Source: Ensifer sp. WSM1721 (GTDB taxonomy: Bacteria > Pseudomonadota > Alphaproteobacteria > Rhizobiales > Rhizobiaceae). From it: DNA of 64,000 nt. The stretch lies in assembly GCF_000513895.2 (NCBI RefSeq), contig NZ_CP165782.1, forward strand, positions 1,860,001 through 1,924,000, read 5' to 3'. The position numbers and the translations under genes are program-made. Of the stretch, positions 8,557-18,068 are shown piece after piece (within the stretch, counting starts at the first letter, position 1; every line of letters begins with the position of its first letter). Under the pieces are notes generated by a model, which had not been told where the DNA came from, did no database searches, and worked only from the letters and a program-made list of their open reading frames with translations.

Positions 8557-9231
8557 TCAGAGCATGCTAGCGGCAGCGATGATCTCCTCGGCGCTGGGAA
8601 AGGCGCCGATGCCGTTCGGGCCGTCACGCGCCTCGATCTTTGCCCAGCGCACGATGCCAGCCGCATCTACCAGGAAATGGCCGACAAGTTGTGTGGCATG
8701 CTCGGCAAAGATTGCCTGATCGGTCTCGTCGAGTTCGAAGCCGTCTTTGGCATTCAACACGAAGTTGGCTTCCATGGGCTGCGTCGGCTCGGCCATTTCG
8801 CCCGCGGGATTGATGCGTGCCTCCTGGAATTGCGCCATCGTCGCGCGTTCGGGCCATTGCGGCGGCTCGGCGCTCCCCTCCGGCAGAAACTGGACACGCG
8901 GCACGCCGAAGGCGCGGTGAGTGAGGCAGTCAGGATCTGATAGAAGCACGACGGGTGTCGGCTGGTAGCGAAAATACAGCCGGGCGCGCTCGAGCGACGT
9001 GTTGATGACGGCAAGCGTCTCCGCGCCTGTGTCGCGTAATGCCGGCTGCACGCCGGAGAGCTGTCTGATCTGGCGCCGGCAGAACGGGCAGTGCAATCCG
9101 CGAAAGAGGCCGATAAAAAAGGGACGTCCGCGCAAATCGACAAGAGATACGATCCTGTCGGCACCGACTGCGGGAAGCGCAAAGGCGGGTGCGGGTTCAC
9201 CCGGTTGCAGCGGATTTATCTGATCGCCCAT
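8557..9231 (-). CDS. AhpC/TSA-family thiol peroxidase-like protein
   Basis: 224 aa, thioredoxin fold. The active-site loop reads FRGLHCPFCRRQI near residues 49-61, a CxxC-type pair where classical peroxiredoxins have a single peroxidatic Cys (PxxxTxxC), followed by ETLAVINTS and VVLLSDPD. This matches the peroxiredoxin-like/AhpC-TSA group rather than AhpC itself. Expected to reduce peroxides or disulfides in the cytosol. It is encoded opposite to the following cyclase gene, with about 165 bases between them for divergent promoters. Confidence 0.82.
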   Translation of the reverse strand: MGDQINPLQPGEPAPAFALPAVGADRIVSLVDLRGRPFFIGLFRGLHCPFCRRQIRQLSGVQPALRDTGAETLAVINTSLERARLYFRYQPTPVVLLSDPDCLTHRAFGVPRVQFLPEGSAEPPQWPERATMAQFQEARINPAGEMAEPTQPMEANFVLNAKDGFELDETDQAIFAEHATQLVGHFLVDAAGIVRWAKIEARDGPNGIGAFPSAEEIIAAASML

Positions 9232-9396
9232 GGAGAGCTTTCTGTGGCGCGAGGCCAACTGCAGTGCCTCTCCCCACTATAGCGGACATCACATTCTCGC
9301 ACCATCGGCCGCGCCCACGCCGCCTGAGAGCCCGGCGAAGCGGATGCCTCCTCGTATTTCGCTGACCACGCGCGGATTTCCGTATAGAATGCGCCC

Positions 9397-10806
9397 ATGA
9401 GTGAAGCCCAGTCTCTATTCGAAATGCTGCGGCAGTCGGTGAAGCCGGAGATTGTCGAGGCGTTCGCGCGGCTCGTGCGCGACGCACCCGATCGCAAGCT
9501 CTGCCGCATCAACGCGCTTGCCTTTGCGGCTGCCGAAGGGCTCGACGAAGAGGATACGATCGCGGGTTTCCTGCAGGCCTCCCGCCTCGGTATTTTCGAG
9601 CTTTCCTGGAATGTGCTCTGCCCCGGCTGCGGCGGAGTGCTCGATGCAAATACCTCTCTGAAGACGGTGCAGGCCACAGAATATACCTGCGCGCTCTGCG
9701 CCGCCGGCTACGAGCCGACGCTCGACGAGATGGTCGAGGTGACCTTCACGGTAAGCCCGCGCGTGCGCCACATCGAGGCGCACAAACCGCACGAATTGCC
9801 GGCAATCGAATATTTTCGCCAGATGTACTGGGGCTCCGGCATCGACCTGCCGGAGGAGGACTACGAGGAAAAGGTCGACGAGTTCATCCTTGAGACACTG
9901 GAGCTGCCGCCGGGCGAAAAGGCGGTTATCTCACTGCAGCTTCCGGCGGAATTCGTCATCGTATTCGAACCGGTGACGCACGCGGCACAATTCCTGGACG
10001 TGAAAGGAGAGCCGACCAGGGAGCGACGGAACCTTATGCTCGTATTCGACCGCGCGCATCGCCATGCCGAGACCCTGAACCTTCAGCCGGGGCCGCTTCG
10101 GATTCAGGTGGAGAACCACGCCGAGGTCCGCACCCTGCCCTCCGTCTGCGTGGCTGGCGAGGCCTTGCATACGCTGCTCGGCCACCGTCGGCCGTTCCTC
10201 ACCGCCAAACGGCTCCTCTCCAACCAGACATTCCGAGACATCTATCGAACCGACACGCTCGACGTCGACCAGCGGCTGAAGATCACCAGCCTCACCTTCC
10301 TTTTCACCGACCTGCGCGGCTCGACGGAGCTCTACGAACGCGTCGGCGACCTTGCCGCCTTCGATCTGGTGCGGACGCATTTCCGGGTTCTGAACGAGAT
10401 TGTCGCAGCCGAGGCCGGCGCCGTCGTCAAGACGATCGGCGACGCGGTGATGGCCACCTTCCCTACGCCGGACCGTGCGGTAGCCGCGGCGATGCGAATG
10501 CGGGACGCGATGCGCGAGCTCAATGAGGAGCGCGGCAGCGAGGACCTGCTATTGAAGATTGGCATCCATGAGGGGCCATGTATCGCGGTCAACCTCAACG
10601 AGCGGCAGGACTATTTCGGCCAGACCGTCAATATCGCCTCGCGCGTCCAGCATCTCGCCACTTCCCGCGAGATTTTCGCGACCGGATCGGTCCTCGAAGA
10701 CCCGCGTGCCTCCAACCTGCTTTCCGACCGCGGCCTCAGCCCGATGCCGCACAGCGTGACGCTCAGGGGAATCGTCAACGAGATCAGTATTTTCGCCATT
10801 CCGTGA
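9397..10806 (+). CDS. Class III nucleotide cyclase with N-terminal DUF5939-type domain
   Basis: 469 aa. The catalytic domain spans about residues 295-465: metal-binding FLFTDLRGST with the first Asp, KTIGDAVMATF with the second, then a QTVNIASRVQ segment. Rhizobia carry many class III adenylate cyclases. The N-terminal half is soluble; it contains two CxxC pairs (LCPGCGG near 75 and TCALCAAG near 98), a likely zinc ribbon, then an all-beta region. I infer that the N-terminal part senses a ligand or protein and controls cAMP production. No transmembrane segment. Confidence 0.85.
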   Translation: MSEAQSLFEMLRQSVKPEIVEAFARLVRDAPDRKLCRINALAFAAAEGLDEEDTIAGFLQASRLGIFELSWNVLCPGCGGVLDANTSLKTVQATEYTCALCAAGYEPTLDEMVEVTFTVSPRVRHIEAHKPHELPAIEYFRQMYWGSGIDLPEEDYEEKVDEFILETLELPPGEKAVISLQLPAEFVIVFEPVTHAAQFLDVKGEPTRERRNLMLVFDRAHRHAETLNLQPGPLRIQVENHAEVRTLPSVCVAGEALHTLLGHRRPFLTAKRLLSNQTFRDIYRTDTLDVDQRLKITSLTFLFTDLRGSTELYERVGDLAAFDLVRTHFRVLNEIVAAEAGAVVKTIGDAVMATFPTPDRAVAAAMRMRDAMRELNEERGSEDLLLKIGIHEGPCIAVNLNERQDYFGQTVNIASRVQHLATSREIFATGSVLEDPRASNLLSDRGLSPMPHSVTLRGIVNEISIFAIP

Positions 10807-10912
10807 GCGGATGATCGGCTGGTGCAAATGCGCATGGAAGCGCGGTCGCTGCTCGTTCAGTGCCGGTTCATGCTCGTTGACTGAAGCTATCGGCAAACGA
10901 AGGAGAAGAGCG

Positions 10913-11158
10913 ATGCGTATCCAGCTTGGCCTGTTTGCTGTCGTGGCGATGACGGCCGGCGTCGCTGAGGCCGGAAGCCAATCGTCGAACACGAGCTCGA
11001 ACAGTTCGTCCAATAACGGCGTCGTCGACGAGCGGATCGTCGATACCTATTGCGAAAATGGTTATTGCGAGCGCCGTGTGTTGCGCCGGGTGTACCGTAA
11101 CGACTGGCGCCATGGCCACGAAGGCGAATGGCGCCGCTACCATGATGACGATGATTGA
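10913..11158 (+). CDS. Small secreted hypothetical protein
   Basis: 81 aa. The ATG at 10913 has AAGGAGAAGAG upstream. A signal peptide (LGLFAVVAMTAGVAEAG) is followed by a Ser/Asn-rich linker (SNTSSNSSSNNG), a short part with two Cys (YCENGYCERR, likely a disulfide) and a His/Asp/Arg-rich acidic tail ending in DDDD. Product unknown; periplasmic or exported. Confidence 0.7.
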   Translation: MRIQLGLFAVVAMTAGVAEAGSQSSNTSSNSSSNNGVVDERIVDTYCENGYCERRVLRRVYRNDWRHGHEGEWRRYHDDDD

Positions 11159-11223
11159 GGCCGAACCTGATCAAAAAGCGTCCGGCAATTCCCGCCAAAT
11201 AATCCGCGACTTGCGAGGTGCCC

Positions 11224-11631
11224 ATGCATTCTCGAACAGCGACTTGTTCCTGCGGCCAGTTGAGTATCGAGATTCAAGGTGAACCGCTCGGTGTCGGCCT
11301 CTGCCATTGCCTTGCCTGCCAACGGCGAACGGGCAGCGTTTTTGCAGCCCTTGCCGCCTTCGCTGCACCGTACAAGGTCATCGGCACCGCAACCGAATAT
11401 GTCCGCGTCGGCGACCAGGGAGCAAAGTTCAGATTTCGCTTCTGCCCCGTCTGCGGGACGAACCTGTTCCACACCGAAGAGGGCTACGAACGATCGTCCG
11501 TAGCCGTCGCCGTCGGCGCCTTTGCCGACCCGAGTTTTCCACCCCCGCAGGATTCCGTCTATGAATGCCGCAGGCATTCATGGATCCAGCTACCGCCGGC
11601 GACAAGGACATGTGACAAGGACCCCGTCTGA
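11224..11631 (+). CDS. GFA-family zinc-binding protein
   Basis: 135 aa. GFA (glutathione-dependent formaldehyde-activating enzyme-like) fold with the zinc-ligand pattern CSCGQL, CHCLACQRRTG and FCPVCGTNLF. An ATG at 11224 preceded by GCGAGG was chosen over a GTG six bases upstream. Members bind zinc by these cysteines; most are not true formaldehyde enzymes and their substrate is unknown. Two further GFA genes lie in the window (17578 and 48301). Confidence 0.85.
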   Translation: MHSRTATCSCGQLSIEIQGEPLGVGLCHCLACQRRTGSVFAALAAFAAPYKVIGTATEYVRVGDQGAKFRFRFCPVCGTNLFHTEEGYERSSVAVAVGAFADPSFPPPQDSVYECRRHSWIQLPPATRTCDKDPV

Positions 11632-11775
11632 CGACGCTTCGGTCCTTGTGCGCACGGCGCGGTAGCGCGGCATCAGCCTTGAGCGACGGATCGGAAAATC
11701 TTTGTCGGCCGCTGTCGGGACTGGCGACCATCAGGCGTCCTCGGGATCAGAAGATTTATGACCGGGAGAAGCGCA

Positions 11776-12435
11776 ATGAGAAAGATCATAGTCGGTGCAT
11801 TCGTAAGCCTTGACGGAATCATGCAGGCCCCCGGCGGGCCGCACGAGGACCCGGTCGGCGGGTTCAACTATGGAGGCTGGGCGGCCCCCTATTTCGACGA
11901 GACGATGGGACAGGCGGTGGACGAGATGTTTGCCAAACCGTTCGATCTCCTGCTTGGCCGAAAGACCTATGACATCTTCGCGGCGCACTGGCCCTATGCC
12001 GGCGCCGACGATCCGATCGGGCCGCTATTCGACCGCATCACCAAATATGTCGCCACGCGCAATCCGGACTTGAAGCTCACCTGGCAGAACAGCCAGACCC
12101 TCGGCCCCGACGCGGTCGCCACGCTCAAGCGGCTAAGGGACGAAGACGGACCAGATCTGTTGACACAGGGCTCAACCGACTTCCTGCAGACCCTTTTCAG
12201 CAATGATCTGGTCGATGAGATGTATATCTCGTTCTTTCCGATCGTGCTCGCAAAGGGCAAGAAACTGTTCGGCCGCGGCGCCATGCCGACAGCGCTGAAA
12301 CTCATCAGTTCGAAGGTCTCCGGAAGCGGCGTCACCGTCAACAAATACGTCCGTGGAGGGCCGGTCGTGACCGGGTCTTTCGAGTTCGAGCAGCCTACCG
12401 AGGCGGAACTTGAGCGGCGGCGGAAGCTGACCTGA
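11776..12435 (+). CDS. Dihydrofolate reductase-like (RibD C-terminal family) protein
   Basis: 219 aa. Begins MRKIIVGAFVSLDGIMQAPGG, with the family's first strand and SLDG turn, then LLLGRKTYDIFAAHWP, and DLLTQGSTDFLQTL/VDEMYISFFPIVLAKGK, the typical RibD-C core. NADPH-dependent reductase fold; the substrate is not known, and such yyaP/yhjB-type proteins are not the housekeeping DHFR. Its C-terminal tail (FEFEQPTEAELERRRKLT) is common in this group. Confidence 0.85.
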   Translation: MRKIIVGAFVSLDGIMQAPGGPHEDPVGGFNYGGWAAPYFDETMGQAVDEMFAKPFDLLLGRKTYDIFAAHWPYAGADDPIGPLFDRITKYVATRNPDLKLTWQNSQTLGPDAVATLKRLRDEDGPDLLTQGSTDFLQTLFSNDLVDEMYISFFPIVLAKGKKLFGRGAMPTALKLISSKVSGSGVTVNKYVRGGPVVTGSFEFEQPTEAELERRRKLT

Positions 12436-12591
12436 CCACCCGCGCGAGCGCTCCGCGGGCGGAAACCGCCCGCTCCCGAGAGCACCCGGTCATGCATGCA
12501 ACGGCTAAATTCGCGAAACCGCTTCGCGATCAACGATTGGCCACGATTTTTGGCGTATAATAAATGCCGTAGCTGATCATGGGAGGTTACC

Positions 12592-13011
12592 ATGAGAACC
12601 GAAGAAGCAATGCATCCCGGCGTGCGTTGGATCGGCCCGGAAACAGATTTGCGCACGATTGCGCGCATCATGAAAGAAGAGGATATCGGCGCCCTGCCTG
12701 TCGGCGAAAACGACCGCCTGATCGGGATGGTGACGGACCGCGACGTTACCCTGCGCGCTTTGGCGAATGGGCACGACATCTCGACGCTTACAGCCCGTGA
12801 CGTGATGACGAAGGATATCATCTACTGCCGCACGACTGAATCGGTCGAAGACGCCATTCACCTGATGGAGTCGAAGAAGATCCGGCGGCTGCCGGTGATC
12901 AACGAGCAGAAGCGAATGGTTGGTATGCTGTCGCTGGGCGACATTTCCCACTGCAGCAGTCAGGAACTGACGGGCGAGTTGGTAAAGGCCGTGACGGGTC
13001 ACCACGCTTGA
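12592..13011 (+). CDS. Two-CBS-domain protein
   Basis: 139 aa, essentially only a CBS pair: CBS1 about residues 8-58 (DIGALPVGENDRLIGMVTDRDV) and CBS2 about 73-125 (KKIRRLPVINEQKRMVGMLSLGDI). Such stand-alone Bateman modules bind adenine nucleotides and act as energy or stress sensors for partner enzymes. RBS GGGAGG precedes the ATG. No partner gene is adjacent. Confidence 0.88.
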   Translation: MRTEEAMHPGVRWIGPETDLRTIARIMKEEDIGALPVGENDRLIGMVTDRDVTLRALANGHDISTLTARDVMTKDIIYCRTTESVEDAIHLMESKKIRRLPVINEQKRMVGMLSLGDISHCSSQELTGELVKAVTGHHA

Positions 13012-13105
13012 GACCCCCACCGGATTGCGCCTGAAGCGCGCGTGTCACGAAGCGGCTCCCGTGCCGCTTCGGTGCTTCGGTGCGGCAGAACGCGGGAATT
13101 TTCGC

Positions 13106-13369
13106 CTATTTCACCACGACGGAGCCGTTGACAATCTCGATCGTCTCGTCCCCCTGGAGACCAACGCGGTCGCCGCTCGGCGCGGTAACGAAGCAGCCGC
13201 TCGGGCAAATCATTTCCGTTGCACCGGATGCGATCGCAAACTCCATCCGGCTCTCCCCCTCGACGATCACCAGCACCGCGGCTTCTTCATCCCGGTTGGT
13301 CACCGTAGCCGCATCGGCCACACCAGCCGCAAGCATGCCGCAAAACAAAGCAGTGAAAACTGTCCTCAT
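13106..13369 (-). CDS. Small periplasmic hypothetical protein
   Basis: 87 aa with a signal peptide (MRTVFTALFCGMLAAGVADA). The mature part begins ATVTNRDEEAAVLVIVEGES and includes a CPSGC pair and a C-terminal strand (DETIEIVNGSVVVK). This looks like a small beta-sandwich; function unknown. It converges with the CBS gene. Confidence 0.65.
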   Translation of the reverse strand: MRTVFTALFCGMLAAGVADAATVTNRDEEAAVLVIVEGESRMEFAIASGATEMICPSGCFVTAPSGDRVGLQGDETIEIVNGSVVVK

Positions 13370-13835
13370 CGCCCATCGGCGCTGCGCGCCGTCCCCTCTC
13401 GGCAGCCCCTCGTCCCGTGACGAGGTCACGAGCCGCCTCTTCAGCCGCCGCCAGCCTACCGCACAAACCCTTAGACCGGAAACCGATTTAAGAATGAAAC
13501 TGTGCAGCGATTCAAAGCGTTACAGCGACGCGCTCCCGAGCGGGGGGCGCAGGATCGCTGGACGGCTGCGGCATGAAGCTGGGGAATTCATACGAGCTAA
13601 GCGCTGAACCGGCGCTGAATGCACCGTTGCGTCCGGTTCAGCATGCGAGGCGAGATGCCTCCGGTCACCGGTTTCGTCGTGCTTCCAAGCGATCCCAATT
13701 CCGCGCCCCCCGAGCATGGCAGCTTTATCAAATATCTGCTGCACTTAATGTTCAGCCACTTGATCGCCCGATTGTTCACGGTCTATGCGTTTGCGACGCC
13801 ACCGGGCGTTTCGGGGACAACAAGGATTACCGCTC
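13370..13835. other. Intergenic stretch before the TerC-family gene
   Basis: About 465 bases. Positions 13469-13530 hold a decayed half of the RIME1-like repeat (ACCGGAAACCGATTTAAG...CAGCGATTCAAAGCGTTACAGCG). I see no gene in the rest, and no manganese-riboswitch (yybP-ykoY) core upstream of the TerC-family gene. Confidence 0.5.
13469..13530 (-). repeat. Decayed half-copy of the RIME1-like repeat
   Basis: ACCGGAAACCGATTTAAG, AAACTGTGCAGCGATTCAAAG and CGTTACAGCGACGCG keep the right order but not the palindromes. Confidence 0.6.
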
Positions 13836-14477
13836 ATGGAGATTTTCACTTCCGCCGGGCTGGCGGCGCTGCTGCAAGTCATTGTCATCGACCTGGTGCT
13901 TGCCGGCGATAACGCCGTGGTCATCGGGCTCGCAGCGGCCGGTCTGCCGATCGAGCAGCGCAAGAAGGCCATTCTCGTCGGCATTCTCGCAGCCACGGGG
14001 CTTCGCATCGTGCTTGCCATCTTCACGGTCCAGCTTCTTGCCATCATCGGGCTGCTGCTCGCGGGCGGCCTTCTCCTGCTTTGGGTCTGCTGGAAAATGT
14101 GGCGCGAAATTCGCGCCGGCGGGCACGAAGGCATCGACAGCATGGAAGAGGCGGACCTCTCGGCGCCGAAGAAAACCTTCAGGCAGGCGGCGACCCAGAT
14201 CGTACTCGCCGATGTCTCCATGTCGCTCGACAACGTCCTGGCCGTCGCCGGCGCCGCCCGAGAGCATCCGACCGTTCTCATCTTTGGGCTGATGCTGTCG
14301 ATCGCGTTGATGGGCATTGCCGCAAACTTCATCGCCCGTTTGCTCAATCGCTACCACTGGATCGCGTATGTGGGTCTTGCGATCATCTTCTATGTGTCTC
14401 TCGACATGATCTATCGCGGCGCATTGGAGGTTTGGCCACATGTGGTGCCGGTTGCCCAGGCGCTGGCTGGACTGTAA
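13836..14477 (+). CDS. TerC/YjbE-family integral membrane protein
   Basis: 213 aa with about seven transmembrane segments. It has the paired acidic motifs of the TerC family: LAGDNAVVIGLA near residue 23 and MSLDNVLAVAG near 131. Family members export manganese or other divalent cations, or help metalate secreted enzymes, and are also linked to tellurite resistance. Here it is a single gene; the ATG at 13836 follows AAGGATTACCGCTC. It ends in front of a terminator shared with the convergent channel gene. Confidence 0.88.
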   Translation: MEIFTSAGLAALLQVIVIDLVLAGDNAVVIGLAAAGLPIEQRKKAILVGILAATGLRIVLAIFTVQLLAIIGLLLAGGLLLLWVCWKMWREIRAGGHEGIDSMEEADLSAPKKTFRQAATQIVLADVSMSLDNVLAVAGAAREHPTVLIFGLMLSIALMGIAANFIARLLNRYHWIAYVGLAIIFYVSLDMIYRGALEVWPHVVPVAQALAGL

Positions 14478-14569
14478 CCGTCGCTGGAGTTCGCAAGCGG
14501 GTGCGGTGTCGTGGAGCCGAGAGGTCCATGCCCACGTCTGCACCGAACCACGCAATTGACGTCGCGCCA

Positions 14570-14606
14570 AAAGAGGGAGTGGCATCGCCACTCCCTCTTT
14601 GCATTT
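14570..14606. terminator. Bidirectional rho-independent terminator
   Basis: A 14-bp stem (AAAGAGGGAGTGGC / GCCACTCCCTCTTT) with a three-base loop, flanked by A's on the left and T's on the right. It lies between the convergent TerC-family gene (+) and the MscS-type channel gene (-) and can serve both. Confidence 0.88.
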
Positions 14607-14621
14607 TGGCCTTTTTTCTCG

Positions 14622-17291
14622 TCAACGGCTGCGGCGCCTGCTGATGGGCCGGTCCACTGCCTCGTCCTGTTCCGGTTGCGGTTCAACCTTCTCGCCCTCT
14701 GTCGGCGGGGCTTCGGCCTCTTCCTCGGGCGTCACGTCCTCGATCTTCATCGGGAACGGCGCACCGATGCCCTCGTCGCGGAAGCGCTCGTAGATCGAAA
14801 CACGGATGTCGTTACGCACGTCGCCCGCCTTCAGCACGTCGGCGACATAGATGCGCAATTCGAAGGTCATGCGCTCGTCGCCGAAGGCAGTGAAACCGAC
14901 GTTGGGAGCGGGGTTCTTCAGGACCATTGGATGCCCTGCGGCGATTTCCTGCAGCAGTTCGATCACCCGGCGCGGCTCGCTTGAATAGGTGACGGTGACG
15001 GCGATTTCCGAGCGGCCGAGCTTGTTGCGATGCGTCCAGTTGCCGACCGAAGCGTTGATGAGGAGCGAATTCGGCATCATGATCGATTGGTGCTGGAAGG
15101 TCTCGATCTCGGTGGCGCGGACGGAGATGCGCCGCACGAAGCCTTCCGTCGTGCCGCTGACGATCCAATCGCCCACCTTGAACGGCCGCTCGACGAGCAG
15201 GATGAGGCCGGAGACGAAGTTCGAGACGATATTCTGCAAACCAAAACCGACACCGAGGGAGAGAGCACCGGCGACGAGCGCGAGGCTCGAAAGATCGATG
15301 CCCGCCGCCGAGAGCCCGATGAGACCGGCGAGGCCGACGCCAACGTAGCCAATGCCGGTGCGGATGGAGTTGCGCACGCCGGCATCGACGCGGCTGCGGG
15401 CCATGACGTTGCCGTCAATCCACCGCTGTACCCAGCGCGTCATGACATAGCCAAGCGCGAAGAAAAGGACGCCGGCGAGGATACCGACGAGCGAAATCGT
15501 GATCGTGCCGATCCTGATCTCCGTCAGGATTCGGTACGCCCAAGATTCGATGTCGGCGATCTGGAAGCCCCATTGCAACAGGATCAGCGGGATGAAGAAC
15601 AGCACGACCAGGGCATAGATGCCGAGCCCGGCGGCAAGCCCGATCTGGTCGAGCGCAACCTGCTCCAGATTGAAGCGGCGCTCGAGATAGCGTCCTGCGG
15701 CCGTTTCGGCGAAGGCGCCCTGCTTGGAGACCGATTTACCGGTGAGAAGGCCTATGTACATCGTCACCAGGATCGCGCCAGTGACGATTATCTGCGTGGC
15801 GATGAAGCGCGCGAGACCGACATAGCCTGAGAGCGCAATGGCGATGAGCGCCGCGCCCATCAAAAGGAACGAAAGGGAGATGACCCGCGGCCAGGGACGG
15901 CCAGGCGCTTCGAAAGGCTCGTCGGTCCTCAGCATCGGCCGGATCAAGGCCATCGACATCAGGATGAGGCCGATGACGATCGAAGCGAGAAAGCTTTTCG
16001 CAACGGTCAGCACGACCGGTGAGCCGAGAGACTCGCCGATGCCGCCGAGCAGGTAATCGAGGCCGTTGACCAATGCCATGGCGAAGATCGGCACCCTCAG
16101 CATTCTCGCCCCACGGTCCGACACCCGCACGAGACGCAAGCTCGACCGCTTCGGCGAGAGGACGGAATTGGCCAGCCGGGCGACGAAGAATACGGCTACG
16201 CTCGTCGCCAAAGTGATCGCTATGATCGGTCCGATATCCGGTCGCAAGACATTGAAGCTATTGAGGAAGAAATAACTCGACGCCGCGAAGGCCGTGAGGC
16301 TCATGGTCGGGATCAGCGTCGACCAGAATGCCAGCGAAAGCTGTCGGAAGTAGGTGGGCTCTTCCTCTTCGTCCTGGTGGCGCAGGAAGGGCGAAAAAAG
16401 CCGATAGCCGCCGACCAGAAAGAGGAATGCCGCGCAGAGCGAGAGGAAGAGCGCGCTGAGCAACGGCACGCGCTTGTAGTTCCAGGCGAATGTCAGCCAG
16501 CTCCCGACACTGCGCGACAATGCCCTCGCCTCGTCGATCGTGGCCGTAATCGCCTCGCTCAGCATCGCCGCTGAGACATCGGTGTGTTTCAGCAGCGTAT
16601 TGGAGAAAAGCGCGCGACGGGTGGCCGTGATGCCGTTTGCCAGCTTCCGCGCTTCGACCGAAAGGTTTTCCGCCCGCCCGGTCAACGCATTGATCGCGCC
16701 GCGCTCGGCAAGCAGCCGCTTGCGCTCCTCGGTAATGATCGCCGCTTCCGGCGGCTGCCCTTCGCCCGGCGGATCACCGAGCTCGGTGAGCCTCGCCTTG
16801 ATTTCGTCGAGCCGCGGCCGCGTGCCGACCGATGCAGCGATGATTTGCTTGGAAAGTTCGTCGACCTGGACCTTGAGCTCGGCCAATAAGGTATCGTCTT
16901 CCTTGGCAGCGTCGACGCGCTCGGCCAACCGGTTGAGTTCCCGCTCGGTTTGCGCGAGTTGGTCTTCCGCCTGTTGGAGTGCAGGAGACGCGGCCGCCGC
17001 CCCGTCGTCGGTCTCAGTGGCCGCCCCGGGCTGGGCCGGTTGCGTCGGCGTCGCTTGCGGGGCCGCCGGCGGTTGCTGAGGCGGCTGCACTTGTTGCACC
17101 GGCTGGCTCGGTTGAGCGGACTGTGCCGTTTGCTGGGCCGTCGCGAATCCGCCGCCTAGGGTGAGCACGCCGAACCAGCCAGCGATCAAGAGAGCGGTCA
17201 ATTTGCCAACGGAATGCAATTCGGTGTCCTTCGAAGCGCGGAATGGAGCCCGAGCGGAATCACCCAAGCTGTTGTCATGATCGATCTGCAT
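14622..17291 (-). CDS. Large mechanosensitive channel (DUF3772 + MscS)
   Basis: 889 aa from the ATG at 17291 (an ATG at 17315 is also in frame). A signal-like hydrophobic segment, a Pro/Gln-rich linker and a coiled coil (about residues 90-220: EDQLAQTERELNRLAERV) form the periplasmic DUF3772 part; then about ten transmembrane segments, and the MscS pore and beta domain near residues 655-850 (LSLGVGFGLQNIVSNFVSG, VKVGDWIV-type FKVGDWIVSG, ETFQHQSIMMPNS). The tail is charged (TPEEEAEAPPTEG). It should open on membrane tension to release osmolytes. Belongs to the large MscK-like class. Confidence 0.9.
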   Translation of the reverse strand: MQIDHDNSLGDSARAPFRASKDTELHSVGKLTALLIAGWFGVLTLGGGFATAQQTAQSAQPSQPVQQVQPPQQPPAAPQATPTQPAQPGAATETDDGAAAASPALQQAEDQLAQTERELNRLAERVDAAKEDDTLLAELKVQVDELSKQIIAASVGTRPRLDEIKARLTELGDPPGEGQPPEAAIITEERKRLLAERGAINALTGRAENLSVEARKLANGITATRRALFSNTLLKHTDVSAAMLSEAITATIDEARALSRSVGSWLTFAWNYKRVPLLSALFLSLCAAFLFLVGGYRLFSPFLRHQDEEEEPTYFRQLSLAFWSTLIPTMSLTAFAASSYFFLNSFNVLRPDIGPIIAITLATSVAVFFVARLANSVLSPKRSSLRLVRVSDRGARMLRVPIFAMALVNGLDYLLGGIGESLGSPVVLTVAKSFLASIVIGLILMSMALIRPMLRTDEPFEAPGRPWPRVISLSFLLMGAALIAIALSGYVGLARFIATQIIVTGAILVTMYIGLLTGKSVSKQGAFAETAAGRYLERRFNLEQVALDQIGLAAGLGIYALVVLFFIPLILLQWGFQIADIESWAYRILTEIRIGTITISLVGILAGVLFFALGYVMTRWVQRWIDGNVMARSRVDAGVRNSIRTGIGYVGVGLAGLIGLSAAGIDLSSLALVAGALSLGVGFGLQNIVSNFVSGLILLVERPFKVGDWIVSGTTEGFVRRISVRATEIETFQHQSIMMPNSLLINASVGNWTHRNKLGRSEIAVTVTYSSEPRRVIELLQEIAAGHPMVLKNPAPNVGFTAFGDERMTFELRIYVADVLKAGDVRNDIRVSIYERFRDEGIGAPFPMKIEDVTPEEEAEAPPTEGEKVEPQPEQDEAVDRPISRRRSR

Positions 17292-17577
17292 ACGCAACAC
17301 GGCAAAAAGATGCAAAGGCGCACGGATAAGGACGATTCATACTATTTGCCCCGCCGCAGGTGGCTTGCCACCGCAGTCCCGGTAATTCCAACCGAGGCGA
17401 CGCGACTCGCCGCGAGATCGACTCCCGGCGCCGGCACGGGTGCAGAGGAGAACGTCCGCATGTCCCCTCTTCGGAACTTTGTATCTAGTGCTTCCTTTCC
17501 GTTTTCAACGGTGGACCCCCAACACAAAGGAAGGCGATCGCGTTTCTGCCGAGCAGATCGCAGTGCTTCGCCCGCAT
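17292..17577. other. Intergenic stretch, no feature seen
   Basis: About 285 bases between the channel gene and a GFA gene, both on the minus strand. It should include the channel promoter; I see no further gene, repeat or terminator that I can support. Confidence 0.4.
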
Positions 17578-18045
17578 TCACCCTTTCGGTTTCAACGCCT
17601 GCTCTGCGTATTCCCGCAGCAGTCCGTCGTAGTCCTCAAGGGCCGGGAGCGCGGCGTAACTGTGCACCGCGGGCGTCGCGGCCCAAGGCAATCCCTCGCT
17701 CGTCCAGGTTTCGATGAACGGCGTGAACCAACTGGCATCGTCGAGCATCGTCGCGCGGAGATTGACGAACCAGTCCATGCCCTCCGGTCGGGTGAACATC
17801 CAGCTCATGCAATGGGGGCAGAAATAGTGGCGCGTCGCACCGTGCAAGCCGCCGATAACCGGTTCGCCCCGTGTCACTGCAAAGCCTTCGCTCGGGATCG
17901 CAACGCTCAGCGAGAACGCGCTTGCCGTCATTCGCTGACAGCCAGTGCAATGGCACGCCATTGTCAGGAGCGGCTGTGCGGTGACTTTGATGCGCACTTG
18001 GCCGCAGCGACATCCCCCCTCCCAAGGCAGGTTTCCTGCGCTCAT
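17578..18045 (-). CDS. GFA-family zinc-binding protein
   Basis: 155 aa. Zinc-ligand cysteines in GGCRCGQVRI, ACHCTGCQRMTASAF and YFCPHCMSWMF; the C-terminal helix region (LPALEDYDGLLREYAE) is longer than in the GFA protein at 11224. It may be co-transcribed with the DUF924 gene upstream (23 bases apart, same strand). Substrate unknown. Confidence 0.85.
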   Translation of the reverse strand: MSAGNLPWEGGCRCGQVRIKVTAQPLLTMACHCTGCQRMTASAFSLSVAIPSEGFAVTRGEPVIGGLHGATRHYFCPHCMSWMFTRPEGMDWFVNLRATMLDDASWFTPFIETWTSEGLPWAATPAVHSYAALPALEDYDGLLREYAEQALKPKG

Positions 18046-18068
18046 AGCTTCCTCCTAAGCCAGTGTTC

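Noticed and set aside
13049..13073. Terminator between the CBS and small secreted genes
   Set aside because: GAAGCGGC/GCCGCTTC forms a stem, but no T-run follows on either strand.
13700..13835. Manganese (yybP-ykoY) riboswitch before the TerC-family gene
   Set aside because: Neither of the two conserved internal loops of this class is present in the leader.
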